Positions 35,601-48,289 of a stretch of 64,000 nucleotides of DNA are shown here, piece by piece. Position numbers and translations under genes: made by a program. Position 1 is the first letter of the stretch. Each line of letters opens with the position of its first letter. Below the pieces are notes generated by a model. That model saw only the letters and a list, made by a program, of their open reading frames with translations, was not told the DNA's origin and ran no database searches. Origin of the DNA: Dimorphilus gyrociliatus (Eukaryota; Annelida; Polychaeta; Dinophilidae); the NCBI GenBank assembly GCA_904063045.1, contig CAJFCJ010000006.1:2923631-2987630 (forward strand), read 5' to 3'.

Positions 35601-36244
35601 GATATTCGACAAAATTGCTACAGTTTACGGTATAGCTATTCAATTTGAAATGATTCCAAAAGACTATGAAATACATTTAATGAACGGACCCTCAAAGATC
35701 CTTTGCAAAGCAGGAAATAATAATACATACGATATGACCGAACTAAAAAATACTAAATATATATACTTTCATTGTGATGAAAAGTTTTATGCGGATACTG
35801 TTATATTTCAATCTAAAGATTTAGCTGAACAGGTTCAAATATGCAATGCAACAGCTATTGTGGATTCAAATTCAATCATTTCAGTCAACTTCAGTTTGTT
35901 TTATTATTATTATACCTTATTATAAACTTTATTCAATTGACCATAATTTATATTTATTATAAACAGCTACGTGGAAGGCGAAAAAGCATATGAAAAAATT
36001 AAAAAGTCAATATATCTCTAAAGAGAAATTGAATATTAAAAACGTAATAAATTGTATACAGCTTTGTGAAAAGTCAACAAACTGTTCAAGTCTATCATAC
36101 AATCAAAATGACGTTACTTGTTCATTATCATCATTACAAATATTCAATCATAATTTCGATGTTTACTTAGAAAATTCTTTAAATTATGAAATATTTATTT
36201 CACCAAATCCAGATATCAAACTTGATTACTGTCCTATAGGCTAA
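32647..36244 (+). CDS. Secreted multi-domain protein: EGF-like, PAN, galactose-binding-like modules
   Basis: Assembled from about ten exons (32647-32704, ~32781-32870, ~32934-33169, ~33221-33706, ~33771-33967, ~34008-34436, ~34499-34704, ~34755-35440, ~35515-35880, ~35968-36244). The first exon encodes a signal peptide (MLKWIICIIILFFST). Next comes a short EGF-like Cys pattern (CNQTSPCFKNGNC...CFCSDGKC), then a PAN/Apple-like region with CFAECLLAEDECVAFNV. Several modules follow that look like F5/8-type or fucolectin domains: PWVMIDL after a NxALxKPA start, paired Cys, and repeated ends of the type ICEVKVYG / ICEVKMFS. A final Cys-rich segment (CIQLCEKSTNCSSLSYN) again resembles PAN. No membrane anchor is seen. 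Family knowledge suggests glycan or cell-surface binding; it sits inside the SPRY/HGT cluster. Exact exon ends are less certain in the middle. Confidence 0.7.
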
Positions 36245-36294
36245 AAGTAAAGTTGTACTAATGAAACTTTAAGAATAAACTTGTAAATGCCAGT

Positions 36295-37537
36295 TTAAAA
36301 TGTTAATTTCAAGTTTCTAATACTCTTTATACGTATTAGAAAATTCTTTGTTTCTCTAGGGAAATATATGCAATTTTTATAATCATTCAATTCCGATACA
36401 ATTTGAACTAGTTTGTCAATATCATTAAAATGTCTTTTATCAATTCCATTATTTTCAATTGATGATAAATTCCTTAAAATTGAAGAGAAAATTTTGTTTA
36501 AACACGTTGCAACAATTTCCGGATTGAAAATTGTATAGTTTTCCTCAAGATGAGAGTTTTTCATATCTTCTACAATATTATCTATTATTCTAAGGAGGCC
36601 AATGCTAGTTAGGTATAGAAAATTTTCGGGAATATCTATTAAAGAAATGATATTTTCTAAAATCTCATTCTGATCGAATGATATGGGTCCTATTACGAAA
36701 TCTTTTCTTCCTTTACCGTACGAATTGAATAATTCATATATGGCATTTAAATTAATTGCTATAATAAGTAATATAACAGAGATTATTCAATAGAAAAGAA
36801 CTTGTTTAAAGAATACCTTGAATTTTCCATACTTTTCTCTTTTTCTCACTTAATATAGTATTTAAGGCCAGAGTATTTAATACCAAAGTAGCATCATTAC
36901 AATTCTTATCAGTATTAAAAGCTAACAGTAAATATTCTAACTCTTCGTCGTTAAATTTTACAGACCCAGCCTGACTTTTCAATACATTGAATATTATACC
37001 AAAACAAGGCATTAATATATTATTTATTCTTGATATTTTGTCACTTTTCACTTGATTTAGGCATACTTTTATAATATCTAAACACTTTGTTTCCAATAGC
37101 ATTAGAGGCAATAGCGAATTATCGTTACAATAATTTTGAATGAAATTACTCATTAGTATAAAACAATTACAGTGTTTGCTGTTTTTGTAATTAGCCCATA
37201 AATATTCATAAAATGACATTAGATTATTCATTTTATTTGAATCTCTCATAAGCCTTAAGAATATCCAATAGATATTCTTTGTCTTTTTTAATGTATTTTG
37301 ACGATTTAGTAGTTCTATTATAATTTCATTGATACTTCTTAAATTTTCTGACCGACTCCGAATCGTAAACAAATCGTGAAGACGATTCCATAAATTAGTA
37401 CAATATGAGAGTTCTTTATCTACATCGTAAGTTGACAATGATGATAATGAGGAAGACGATGAAGACGACGATAAAGATGACGATGAAGAAATTGTTAAAG
37501 ATTCCGTATTGTTCGCCTTTAAATAGGTTAAATTCAT
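36295..37537 (-). CDS. Unit 10: helical region only, no SPRY and no HGT domain
   Basis: Two exons at about 37537-36821 and 36759-36295 join to about 390 residues. The N-terminus carries a Ser-rich low-complexity run (about residues 15-40). The rest aligns with the armadillo-like helical exons of units 5 and 11: a block like MSNFIQNYCNDNSLLP (unit 11 has MSSFIQNNCENNSMFP) and ILSEKKRKVWKIQG (unit 11 ILPDKKFWKIEG). It ends in frame at 36295 without a CxCxxCH exon, and no SPRY exon lies upstream before the tRNA. It appears to be a copy reduced at both ends to the helical scaffold. Whether it is expressed is unknown. Confidence 0.65.
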
Positions 37538-37920
37538 GTTTCTTACAAGAAGAAAACAAATGTTAAACTTCGTTCGTGATAACTTAAGAAATGAGTAAAT
37601 ATGAAATGGAGATTAATTGATAAAAATATATTAAGCGATAGTTTATCAATATCCACTTTTCTCTATTGATTTTCTTTTATATTTTGAATATTAAATCACT
37701 TAAAATACAGTAAAAGTGATAAGATATTTTTTACAAGAGCTTATAAAATATTAATCATTATTTTTTATTAATATTAAACTGGTTTTAACCTAATTTGAAT
37801 CCTTGTTTACGACTTACGCCAGCCTGTCTGCCTTGTTCATGTGACAACATTAATACTAATTAATATTCTTTTGTTTTTGAGTAGAAATCAAACTTTTTAT
37901 TTTCACATTCAACGTCGTAA

Positions 37921-37993
37921 GCCCGGTTAGCTCAGTCGGTAGAGCATGAGACTCTTAATCTCAGGGTCGTGGGTTCGAGCCCCACATTGGGCG
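37921..37993 (+). tRNA. trnK-CUU: tRNA-Lys (CUU)
   Basis: A 73-base cloverleaf. The acceptor arm GCCCGGT pairs with ATTGGGC, the D-arm box is TAGCTCAGTCGG, the anticodon loop is CTCTTAA with anticodon CTT, and the T-arm is GTGGG-TTCGAGC-CCCAC. The internal A and B boxes of RNA polymerase III promoters are intact. A T-run follows at 38001-38007 as a terminator. No intron, and no encoded CCA. Confidence 0.97.
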
Positions 37994-38081
37994 AATAATA
38001 TTTTTTTACTTTTTGTTTTATTATGCAAAAGTCATTAATAAACCATTTATTATCTAATTATGTCATAAAAATATTGTATAT

Positions 38082-40790
38082 TCAATTTTCAAGAGTTTCT
38101 TGTTTGTCTATCAGTTTAATCAATAACCCGCGTATAACTGCCATTCCTTTTAAATTTATCGACCATTCGATTTCATCATTGGAAAATCTAAAATTTACAA
38201 AATATTGAAATAAAAGACAACGGAGAAAATGAATTAAAACTCACTTTGAATCGAATGGGGAATTTGATCCAACAACTTCTTTTCCTAGTTCATAAGTACC
38301 AGGACAGACTAACAAGTCAAAAGCAACTTTAACTATCTTGTTATTCCATCTATGTATAATAATAAATATTACATAAAGAAAGATTAATTTTAATTTAATA
38401 AGTACACGTATGATTCGGCAAAAGCGTCTAAACCGGCGTATCTTAATGAAGGAGATATAAACACTCTTTCTTTCGCAGTCTCTCCACTCCTATCAAATGA
38501 TCGTTTCTTAGAATTGTCTAAATTTGATGGGGATGACACAATATCTCCTTGCCGTAGAATTTTCGAAATATTACCGACTCTTGTTCCATGATAAGCTCTA
38601 TGATATTTCTTTAAAATATCTTCATTTAATATTCGAGAGTGAGTCTTCAATCCTAATAAATACCATCCAATTGGAACAGAATAAGCCCTTGGTGGAATAC
38701 CTTGATAACAATATTCCTTAAAATTTCTTGTTGAATGACAAAAACGACAATGGCACTCTGTGAATTCTTTATTAATGTGTTCACCTATGAATAAAAGTTA
38801 CCTTTTGAACTATATACTATATAGCTATATTTGACAGATATGTTATTATTTTGAGATAAATACTTTACCACTTATTAACAATACATCATCAATAAATTTC
38901 TTACAGTCATTCTCTAATAGACAAGCTTCAGAAGCAAATTGATAACTATCAATTGACCATATTTTAATTAAACAAATTTCAGCTGATTCAGCTAGACCAT
39001 TTATTTCATTTTTAGATAAATCTTGTAATTTTTCCCTTATTTTTCCTTGTTGCAGTTTACCCTTTTCACTTTCTTGTAGACTTTTATCCGTAATAATTAC
39101 AGATAGAATTGTATTTAAACAAGTTATTGTAAATTTTACATTAATTTCTCCAGTTAGCTTATGACAAAGAATTTCAAGTAAAAAGTCTATCAGTCCATTA
39201 TGAATCATATAAATACAATTCTCAATACATTCTAACGTATATGATAAACATTCTAGAATTTCTTGTAAGTAAAAAACAATCCCTTCAAAAATTGTTTTTG
39301 ATTTGATGGTTGATTTAATTTGCTCTAATAATAAATCAAGAATACTCTCTGTAAATATTAATATTTAATTTATATTAGATAAACGAGAAATTTAAAGTAT
39401 AATGCCGATTTTTACCTTCAATCTTCCAAAATTTCTTATCTGGTAATATACGGCCTAAGGCCATCACTTTTAGAAAGCTCACACCTAAATCATACCTTTG
39501 AAAATCTGGATAATCCTCTAAATATACTCGAAGATCTCTATCACGAATTTCGTCAGCCAACTTTGAAACTTTAGAGAAATTATATAATATTCTCAAAATG
39601 AAAGTAAACACTGATTTCTTTGCCTGGTTTTTGTTTTTGATTAGAATTATATAATATAGATATAAATGAAAGGTTGAGAAAGAAACATTTAGTTTTACCT
39701 CTATATCTTCGACAGCTCTTTCGTTATTTCCTTTTTCAAGAACATTATGAATTAGGTCCAAACATCCCTGTCTTGCAATTGCGGATGGAAACATTGAATT
39801 ATTCTCACAATTATTTTGTATAAAACTACTCATAACAATACAATTTGCTTTGCTCTTCTCCATATGAAAATTATCCCAAGTGTACTTAAAATAGGCCATT
39901 AAAGTTTCACCTCCATCGAATTTGAGTAACATATTTAAGAAAACTGCATGAGCACCTTTCACTCTTTTTATTAACCGACAACAGGATTCCAATTGAAGTA
40001 TCATAAGCTGAATGCTATCTGCATACTTTGTTCGTCCCGTTTTCATCATGATATTGACTTTTGTCCACTTCCTCGATAAGTCAGAAAATGACAAAATAGG
40101 AACCATGTACGAAATAACATCATTTAAAATATTCATCCATGAAGTATTCATCTTAAACATTGTTACTTGACTTCCAATCGATTTCATTGCTATTGTTGGA
40201 TAAAGTTTTATTCCCCGATTGCCAAAAGCAGTATCCAAATCCCTACAGCACACTCCCAAGTGCCTATTTTCTACTTTAAACAGTAGTACTCCATTATAAA
40301 GGTCTAATATCATAACAAAATTATCTGGCACTTTATAGTTTGAATCAATTTCCAATGGATATTTGCTCATTATTGCATTATTAAAAATTGATTTATTGCT
40401 AATAAGATCCCAGCCCATAACTACTTCAAAACCGCCAAAAACTTCTCTTGGTAAATTACCTGATACTTTGCAGGAGATTCCCATAACCGCCGAATCTTGA
40501 CCTCTCAATCTAACTGACCAATTTACTGAATAGACGTGAATACCGGATATCTGTCCGTCGGTACTTCTAATAATATCCATAGTATTCGTATCGGTAACTT
40601 TAGTAACTGACGATCCATCCTTAGTTACTGTAATATTTTTGGAGCTTCGTTCGTCCCAAAATGCAGGAATTGATGCGGCTGAAATGTTTTCATCAACAAA
40701 TTTCCTAATGCTACTCTGACTTTGAGTTTTTTGAATTGGAACAGAGATTTTATGAACGGTTTGCTGAGGTACGCCCAAATTGCAGCCCAT
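38082..40790 (-). CDS. Unit 11: full-length SPRY-helical-HGT protein with shortened loop
   Basis: Exons at about 40790-39700, 39630-39415, 39355-38871, 38787-38403, 38350-38245 and 38188-38082. The intron near 39631-39699 is open in frame, so an unspliced reading looks continuous, but GT..AG ends and relatives support splicing. It starts MGCNLG, a possible myristoylation/palmitoylation site. SPRY at about 60-235 has VYSVNWS, VMGWDL and MILDLYNGVLLF. The C-terminal domain has CHCRFCH, PIGWYLLGL, YHRAYHGT, FISPSLRYA, AFDLLVCP and NDEIEWSI with RGLLIKL. The H-Y-E set is present, but the PGD...GHF loop between His and Tyr is replaced by a shorter Ser/Lys-rich stretch, which would alter any substrate or NAD pocket. 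Confidence 0.86.
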
Positions 40791-41816
40791 TTGCCCTTGT
40801 TAGTAACCTATATCTTGAAGGAAGTGATAAAGAAAGTTTTCGTTAATTCTCCTTGTTAATCATAAGAAACAGTATTCTTTATTCATTATACCTTCAAAAT
40901 AAAATTCATAGTCACACAAGTAAAAAGTTAGGCTAAATATTTATATATATTTGAAATGTTGAAAAAATAACTTACATATTGACAAATAGCTAGATTAGAT
41001 AAATTTATAGCGTTTTCTCAAATGAAAAATTCAAGAGTAATACTCAAAAAGTTTCCTTTTTCTTACAATAATATCTTCAGTAAGACAACATTTTAGTCTT
41101 AGAGTGCGATCAGATTATAGGAATGAATTATTACGAATGTCAGTTACCATAGTAATGCACCAACACTTAAACAGGTTAAAGCAAACTGTAGTTCTAGCCA
41201 TAAAATACTATTTTATTACCTTATTTAATACTAAGATAATAAAATACCGACAGGATATTATATGTTGCTATTTGTTCAAAAAGCAAGAAATTAAAGAAAT
41301 TAACTACATCTCTTAAATCTTCTATGAAAAATAATCCTCTCCAAGTAGATCTTTGATATTTTTTTACAGAATATAAACTTTCATTTCTAAGAATCTGAAA
41401 GTCAATCTCTAGAAATCTTAATTTAAATTACAATTTTAGAAAATGATCATGTCAAGGTTTAGAGAAAACTTTCAATCGCCACTTTTCTGGACAGATAATA
41501 AGAAAATTATCCTATAAACTTGTATAATTAAATACAATTATAATCAATAACTTCTATTATATAACTACTAGGCTTAGACTATTCATGTAGTTCACTATAA
41601 AAGATATAACGTTATACTTTAAGCTCGAAGTTTTTGTTCATAGACCTGCACAGTAATAAATATAAGATAGCAGAAATGTTTCAATGCGTTAAGTGAACAT
41701 GTATTTATTTTTATAACTAATTACAAAGAAAACGTTTTCTTTAATCTTTAGTTTCCACTAGGCCTATGGAAGAAAATTAAAGGTAAATATCATGTATTTA
41801 ATTAAAAATTTAAAAC
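40791..41816. other. Intergenic, right edge of the SPRY/HGT cluster
   Basis: About 1 kb, AT-rich, no supported gene. The + frame at 41104-41316 has no recognisable domain. It marks the change from the lineage-specific cluster to conserved genes. Confidence 0.55.
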
Positions 41817-43076
41817 TTACTTAGCCCATTCAACGTTCAATATCAAATGATCATAACCATAACCGGACAAATTGGCAATAGCCTTAGCTGCATCTTCCCT
41901 TTTTGAATAATTAATAAACGCGTAGCCCTATTTAATAAAAAAGTCGTACAATAGGCTTTAATTAAGACCAAATTGCCTGTAAATTTTACCTTTGATTGGC
42001 CAGTAACTTTATCTTTAGCCAAAAATATACGATGGATATGACCAAAAGGCCTAAATAATTCTTGTAAATCACTCTCGGTAGTATCCTCTGAGAGATTTGT
42101 TACTCTAATCGTGGCACTTTCATCTCTGCCTCCCATTCTTTCACCAACAGTGGTTTTAGAGTCAACACCGCCTCGTCTTCCAGGTGCAACATACTTTCCT
42201 GGTGGGCCAGCTTGTTTTGCTTTATCATCTCCAATAGCTGGAGCGGTGCCTTCTGGAGCTCCTGAAAATATGAATTTAGATTTGTCTAGTATATTTCTTA
42301 ATGTTCTTACCATCCATGCTAGGAGCAGCAATAGAGTCTTTGTAAGGACATTTAGTGGTCCAATGGTCTCCCTTACATATTCTACAAGATACCATCTTTT
42401 GCTTATCTTTCAATTTTCCGAAAGGATCTTCACTTTCCTCTGTTTGGAGTTGATTTTCTTTGTTATGTACCAAAACCATATATATATCTTCAGAAATTAT
42501 AGTATTTGCTGGGTTGGGGCCAGGTGGATCATTTGATGCTTCACCAAATTTCTTCCAAGTCTTCCTCTTAGCGACTGTCTTCGGCATCTTTTGGATATCG
42601 ATTCTGTATGTCTTGATGACTTTAACCTTTTTTCCATCCTCATTTATTTTGAACTCAGTTAAGGTTTTCAATTTTCTGTCTTCATCCACATGTATTAGTG
42701 GAGTTGGGAGTCCGCCTTAGAAAATAAATGAATTGCATTAGTCACAAATGTTTAAACTCAATTTTCATCAGACTAAGCCTATTTTGACACATCAGTCAAA
42801 ATATTCTATATTTTAAATAATAAATGACACAGTCAACGAGCAAAGAGTATTCAAATATATTTATTTGTATGAAAGTAAGACTGAATATGACTGGACTGGC
42901 AGTCTTTGCTAGCATACTCATGTTGAGAAACAATAGTTTTACTATACCTTCTTGTTCGACCTCATCGGCCCAGCTTTTTCCTATTCTGTAAGATATAAAT
43001 TACTCAAATTAATCAAAGAATCTTAATTTTATTTCGTAGTAAGAAAGAATATAGTTTACCCGTCATATGTCGGCAT
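41817..43076 (-). CDS. EIF3G: Translation initiation factor eIF3 subunit G
   Basis: Five exons (43076-43060, 42985-42948, 42715-42311, 42261-41990, 41927-41817) join in frame to 280 residues, somewhat shorter than human (about 320). It starts MPTYDG, then SWADEVEQEG, the eIF3g N-terminus. In the middle is the CCHC zinc knuckle CRICKGDHWTTKCPYKD. The C-terminal RRM starts ATIRVTNLSEDTTESDLQEL and includes the RNP motifs IFLAKDK and GYAFINY. It ends LNVEWAK. eIF3g is a cytosolic RNA-binding subunit of eIF3 that promotes scanning and reinitiation. A GTAAGT overlaps the stop, so an extra 3' exon is conceivable but not needed. The start lies 109 bp from that of ESF1 on the opposite strand. Confidence 0.97.
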
Positions 43077-43185
43077 GCTTAACGATAACCTAAAGGATAA
43101 TGCGCATGCGCAAAGTCACTTTTAGACGATAAAACATTTTTGCACAACCCACGTGTTTTATATTCGGTTGTTCGTTAATTTCGTC
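43077..43185. promoter_or_regulatory. Bidirectional promoter region of EIF3G and ESF1
   Basis: Only 109 bases separate the two start codons, and the genes point away from each other, so their promoters and 5' UTRs must share this stretch. It is less AT-rich than the surroundings and includes GCGCATGCGC, a palindrome like an NRF1 site. Both products act in ribosome production and translation, which fits co-regulation. Confidence 0.6.
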
Positions 43186-45729
43186 ATGGATCATATTAAA
43201 AAAGATGAGAGATTTTCCCATATATCAAAGGATCCAAAATTCCGTAAATTGGCCAGAAAGGATAGAAAAGTTAAAATAGACAAAAGATTCCATGGGATGT
43301 TTAAAGACAAAAAATTTAAAGTTACATACACAGTAGATAAACGAGGACGCCCGGTTAAAACATCCAGTACTGATCACTTAAAAAAGTTATATGATTTGGA
43401 TAGTGATGAAAATGAAGATGATAGTGAAACTGATGAAAGCCAAGACGAGGATGAAAGTGATGAAGATGTAAGTGAAAAAATTCAAGATTCAAGTTAGTAC
43501 GAAATTTAAATATGAATCCGTAGACAATCTAAACTATAATCGTCCTTTTACTAAAAGAGCAAAGAAAGAAATTGAAGGATACCAATAAGAAAAGTGAGAG
43601 TAAGAGCAGTGAAGGAGAGGAGGAAGAAGAGAGTGGAAGTGACGAAGAAGAGGAGAGTGAAGATGACGAAGGAAAGCTCGACCTTACCGGACCTGACTTA
43701 GCTAGGGGAGAGGGTGCCATTGATTCTAGTAGCTCAGAAGAAGAATACGAATTGGAAGGTAGTTTAGGCAAAAAATGGCTCACTGTTTTTCTATAAATAT
43801 TAACGTTTATAACAGATGAACGTTTTGATCATGAATGGGGAGAAGTAGATAAAAATGTTAAACGATCAGAAGAAATAACTTGCAGACTTGCATGTTGTAA
43901 TCAAGATTGGGATAGGATAAGGGCTGAGGATTTACTTATGATTTTCAATTCATTTAAACCTTCTACAGGAGTAGTAAAATCTATTACCGTTCGTAGTCTT
44001 CGCTATTTTCTAGTTTCATTCATGCTGTCGTTTTAACTTAAATAATAGATTTATCCCTCCGAATTTGGTTTACAACGTATGAAACAAGAAGACCTTGAAG
44101 GTCCAAAAGAGCTATTCGAGAAAGAGGAAAGCTTGGCTACTTCGAATGATCAAGTTGAAGGAGAAGACTATCACAGAGAGAAATTACGACAATATCAATT
44201 AAAAAGACTTAAGTATTATTATGCAATAGTAGACTGCGATAGTCCTGAAACGGCTAATGCCATTTATGAGCAATGTGATGGTGTCGAATTTGAGACAAGT
44301 TCGACTAAAATGGATTTAAGGTAATCAATTTATCATTAATTACTTTCAGCTTATCATATTAAATTTCTATTAGGTTTGTTCCGGATGATATGACATTTAG
44401 TGAAAACTTTAAAGCACGTGTTTCTGACGTTGATTTACTAAATTACAAGCCGATTTTGTTCAAAACTACCGCTCTAATGAGATCTAATGTTGAGTTAACT
44501 TGGGATGAGACAGATCGCTCTAGATCAGCCATTCTCAATAAAAAATTTAAGAAGGACGAAATAGACAATCTTAATATCAAAGATTATCTTGCATCGTCTT
44601 CAGAGGATTCTGCTTGTACGTTCTCCTGACAAATACTATTGAATTATATTTTCTATCAATAATAATGATTTCAGGCGATGAAGAAAATGGAAATGAAAGT
44701 AATGACGACGATGATAATGAAAATATTATTGAAAAAAAGAGAAACAAATATAAGGCACTTTTAGAGGTTTGAATTTCATAAATTAAATAGTTATAATAGG
44801 ATATTAAGAACCTTTTGTAGGAAATTGATACGAAAGATGAGGAAAATGAAAAAGAAGATAAAAACGATGTTAATATGGAAATAAAATGGAATACTGGTTT
44901 GTTTTTAGAGAGTCTTTTAAGTATTTCAAATAAATAGTTCATTAATCCATTCTAGGTCTTAAAGCTAAATCCGAAGAAATTGTCAAAAAAGCTAAAGATG
45001 ATAAAGAATTATCTGTATTTGAAAAATACTTAGAAAAGAGAAAAGAAAAGAAAAAGCTAAAGAGACGAAAGACAGCAATCAAAGAGAGTGATGAGGTATG
45101 ATTTTTTTTAACTGAGTCATTGCTTTCTTTCATAAAAATTGTCCTATTCCTAGGGTGAAGATGAAGATATGGAGGAAAACGGATTTCAAGCATTTAGTGA
45201 CGATGACGTAGGAGCAGAGTCTCCTCCACCCAAAAAGAAGAAGAAAGGCAAGAAGTCTAAAATTGAAAAACGAGTACTAACAGCTGAAGAGGAGGAAGAG
45301 GAGAAAAAGGCTCAAGCAGAACTCTCTCTATTAATGGAAGATGACGATAATAGAAAACACTTTAACTTATCCTCAATAATAGAAGCCGAAAAGTTCTCTA
45401 AACTGAGCAACAGAAGAAAGAAAAAACTTTTGAAAAAGAATAAAGATCGATTGAAACTTGAAAAAGAATCACAGGACGACTTCCAATTGAACCTTAATGA
45501 CGATAGATTCTCAAAATTATATTCTAATCCCTCATATAATATAGATCCATCAGCACCACAGTTCAAGAAGACCAAAGCTATGGACAATCTCGTCAAAGAA
45601 AAAATCAAAAGAAGTAGTGAGATCGTAAATACTGAAATTAAAAAAGTAAAGAAGGAAAATAACGATATTAAGGCTTTGGTTGCAGCCGTTAAAATGAAAG
45701 CAAACAAAAAGAAAAAGGCTAAAAGCTAA
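43186..45729 (+). CDS. ESF1: ESF1 pre-rRNA processing protein
   Basis: Multi-exon (about nine exons, introns of 50-80 bases). I start at MDHIKKDERF, which matches the family N-terminus, rather than at the Met 11 codons upstream. Conserved blocks follow in order: DRKVKIDKRFHGMF...VDKRGRP; a long acidic region; CNQDWDRIRAEDLL..FNSFKP; LRQYQLKRLKYYYAIVDCDS; the FVPDDMTF and ELTWDETDRSR blocks; YLASSSED; acidic/basic coiled segments; and the C-terminal DDRFSKLYSNPSYNIDPSAP plus FKKTKAM (NUC153 domain). ESF1 is a nucleolar protein needed for 18S rRNA maturation in the SSU processome. The domain order and key motifs match the known family throughout. Confidence 0.96.
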
Positions 45730-45880
45730 TTATTAATAGTATAGTTTATTTGATTACTTCTTGTTTCTTAAGCTTGAGACAAAATGTTCAGGTGTATTTT
45801 ACACTGTGTTATAAGACTGTATTTTTGTAAAAATAATACACTAAACTGAATATACAGTAATTCTAAAGGAGGGTATAAGA

Positions 45881-45886
45881 AATAAA
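45881..45886 (+). terminator. Polyadenylation signal of ESF1
   Basis: AATAAA about 150 bases after the ESF1 stop and before the 3' end of the convergent claudin-like gene. Confidence 0.55.
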
Positions 45887-45917
45887 GATGTCTAAAAACA
45901 TTAAGTACATATTTCTT

Positions 45918-46724
45918 TTAAATTATATTAATCATTCCTGCTTTATTCATGCTTGCAGTACTTCCAGCAGCAATTGGCTCCACTTGATCAATAGGTACTT
46001 TTTCTGGCTCAGGCCTCACTGACAAATAAGGCATGGAGATATTGGTCTTCATCGGAGGCGCTCTTATTAGATCTCTAACGATTACTGTATGAACAAAATG
46101 CGATATCCCAGCAAATATTGAAAAGAATGTGCTAAGAATAAACAAGCCATAGGAGAAAGAAGGATAGTTCAAATAAGGGAATGGTAGCCAGAGTCGGTCC
46201 AATTTGAACATAATTCCAAAAACTAAAATTGTTATAGCCTTCAAAATAGAACTTATAATGGTCAACGTAGTTATGGATTGGATAAGACAAATAGGTTGGG
46301 ATCTATCTTGTAGCCCAGCCTCATTATTCATACTGTCATTTGCTCTTTCCTTAACCTTTAACCAGGCAAGAAAGCCCAATATTACATTACATAATTCCAT
46401 TACGAAAGAAACAGTTACTGCAACTTGAACAAAAATAAACCAAGGTGGCATAATCCAACCGCGAATCTTATAGTATTCTGGAGCAAGAATCCACCAGCAT
46501 CCGTGATACGCTTTTTGAGACGTATCGGCTGGTAGAACCAAGCCAGAGAAGCATACCTCCCAAAGACCCAATCGTCTGAACGGACTGTACACTCTGGGCC
46601 AGGATATAATCCAATAAGGTGTAGAGAAACCAAGACCAACATTTAAACACGAGAGAAAGTTTAAAATTAAGCCAGTTTCGAATATCCATCTCCTCCCCTC
46701 TTTCCTATTCATTGTCTTAACCAT
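45918..46724 (-). CDS. Claudin/PMP22-superfamily four-pass membrane protein
   Basis: A single exon encoding 268 residues. Four hydrophobic segments lie at about 16-36, 92-116, 150-170 and 190-212. The first loop is long and carries the claudin-type pattern GLWEVCF followed by a second Cys (GCWWILAP). The stretch KIRGWIMPPWFIFVQ before the second segment is like invertebrate claudin-like septate-junction proteins. The C-terminal tail of about 55 residues is cytosolic, rich in Pro and Ser. The predicted role is in occluding/septate junctions of epithelia. A second Met four codons in (46712) could be the start. No specific ortholog is claimed. Confidence 0.72.
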   Translation of the reverse strand: MVKTMNRKEGRRWIFETGLILNFLSCLNVGLGFSTPYWIISWPRVYSPFRRLGLWEVCFSGLVLPADTSQKAYHGCWWILAPEYYKIRGWIMPPWFIFVQVAVTVSFVMELCNVILGFLAWLKVKERANDSMNNEAGLQDRSQPICLIQSITTLTIISSILKAITILVFGIMFKLDRLWLPFPYLNYPSFSYGLFILSTFFSIFAGISHFVHTVIVRDLIRAPPMKTNISMPYLSVRPEPEKVPIDQVEPIAAGSTASMNKAGMINII

Positions 46725-48135
<1,411 letters not shown>

Positions 48136-48289
48136 GGATTTGAAAGAACTCGAATTAATTAGGTAGCACTATTTGAAACATTCAATCATCGTTAATAAAT
48201 TGTTTGCATAATGGTTCATCCGTATCGGAGTTGTGTATATAATTTATGAATTACAAAGTGCATTCAAAGTAAATCTAAACGAAAAATTA

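Noticed and set aside
1981-40790. Reading the SPRY, helical and HGT exons as three separate gene families
   Set aside because: The order is the same in each complete unit, the splice phases match at each junction, and no polyadenylation signal or new start recurs between them.
1981-40790. Calling the family TRIM- or NLR-like because of SPRY
   Set aside because: No RING, B-box or NACHT motif is seen. The SPRY is of the short SPSB type and no SOCS box follows.
41104-41316. + strand frame of 70 residues near the end of the cluster
   Set aside because: No similarity recognised, and the composition is that of intergenic DNA.
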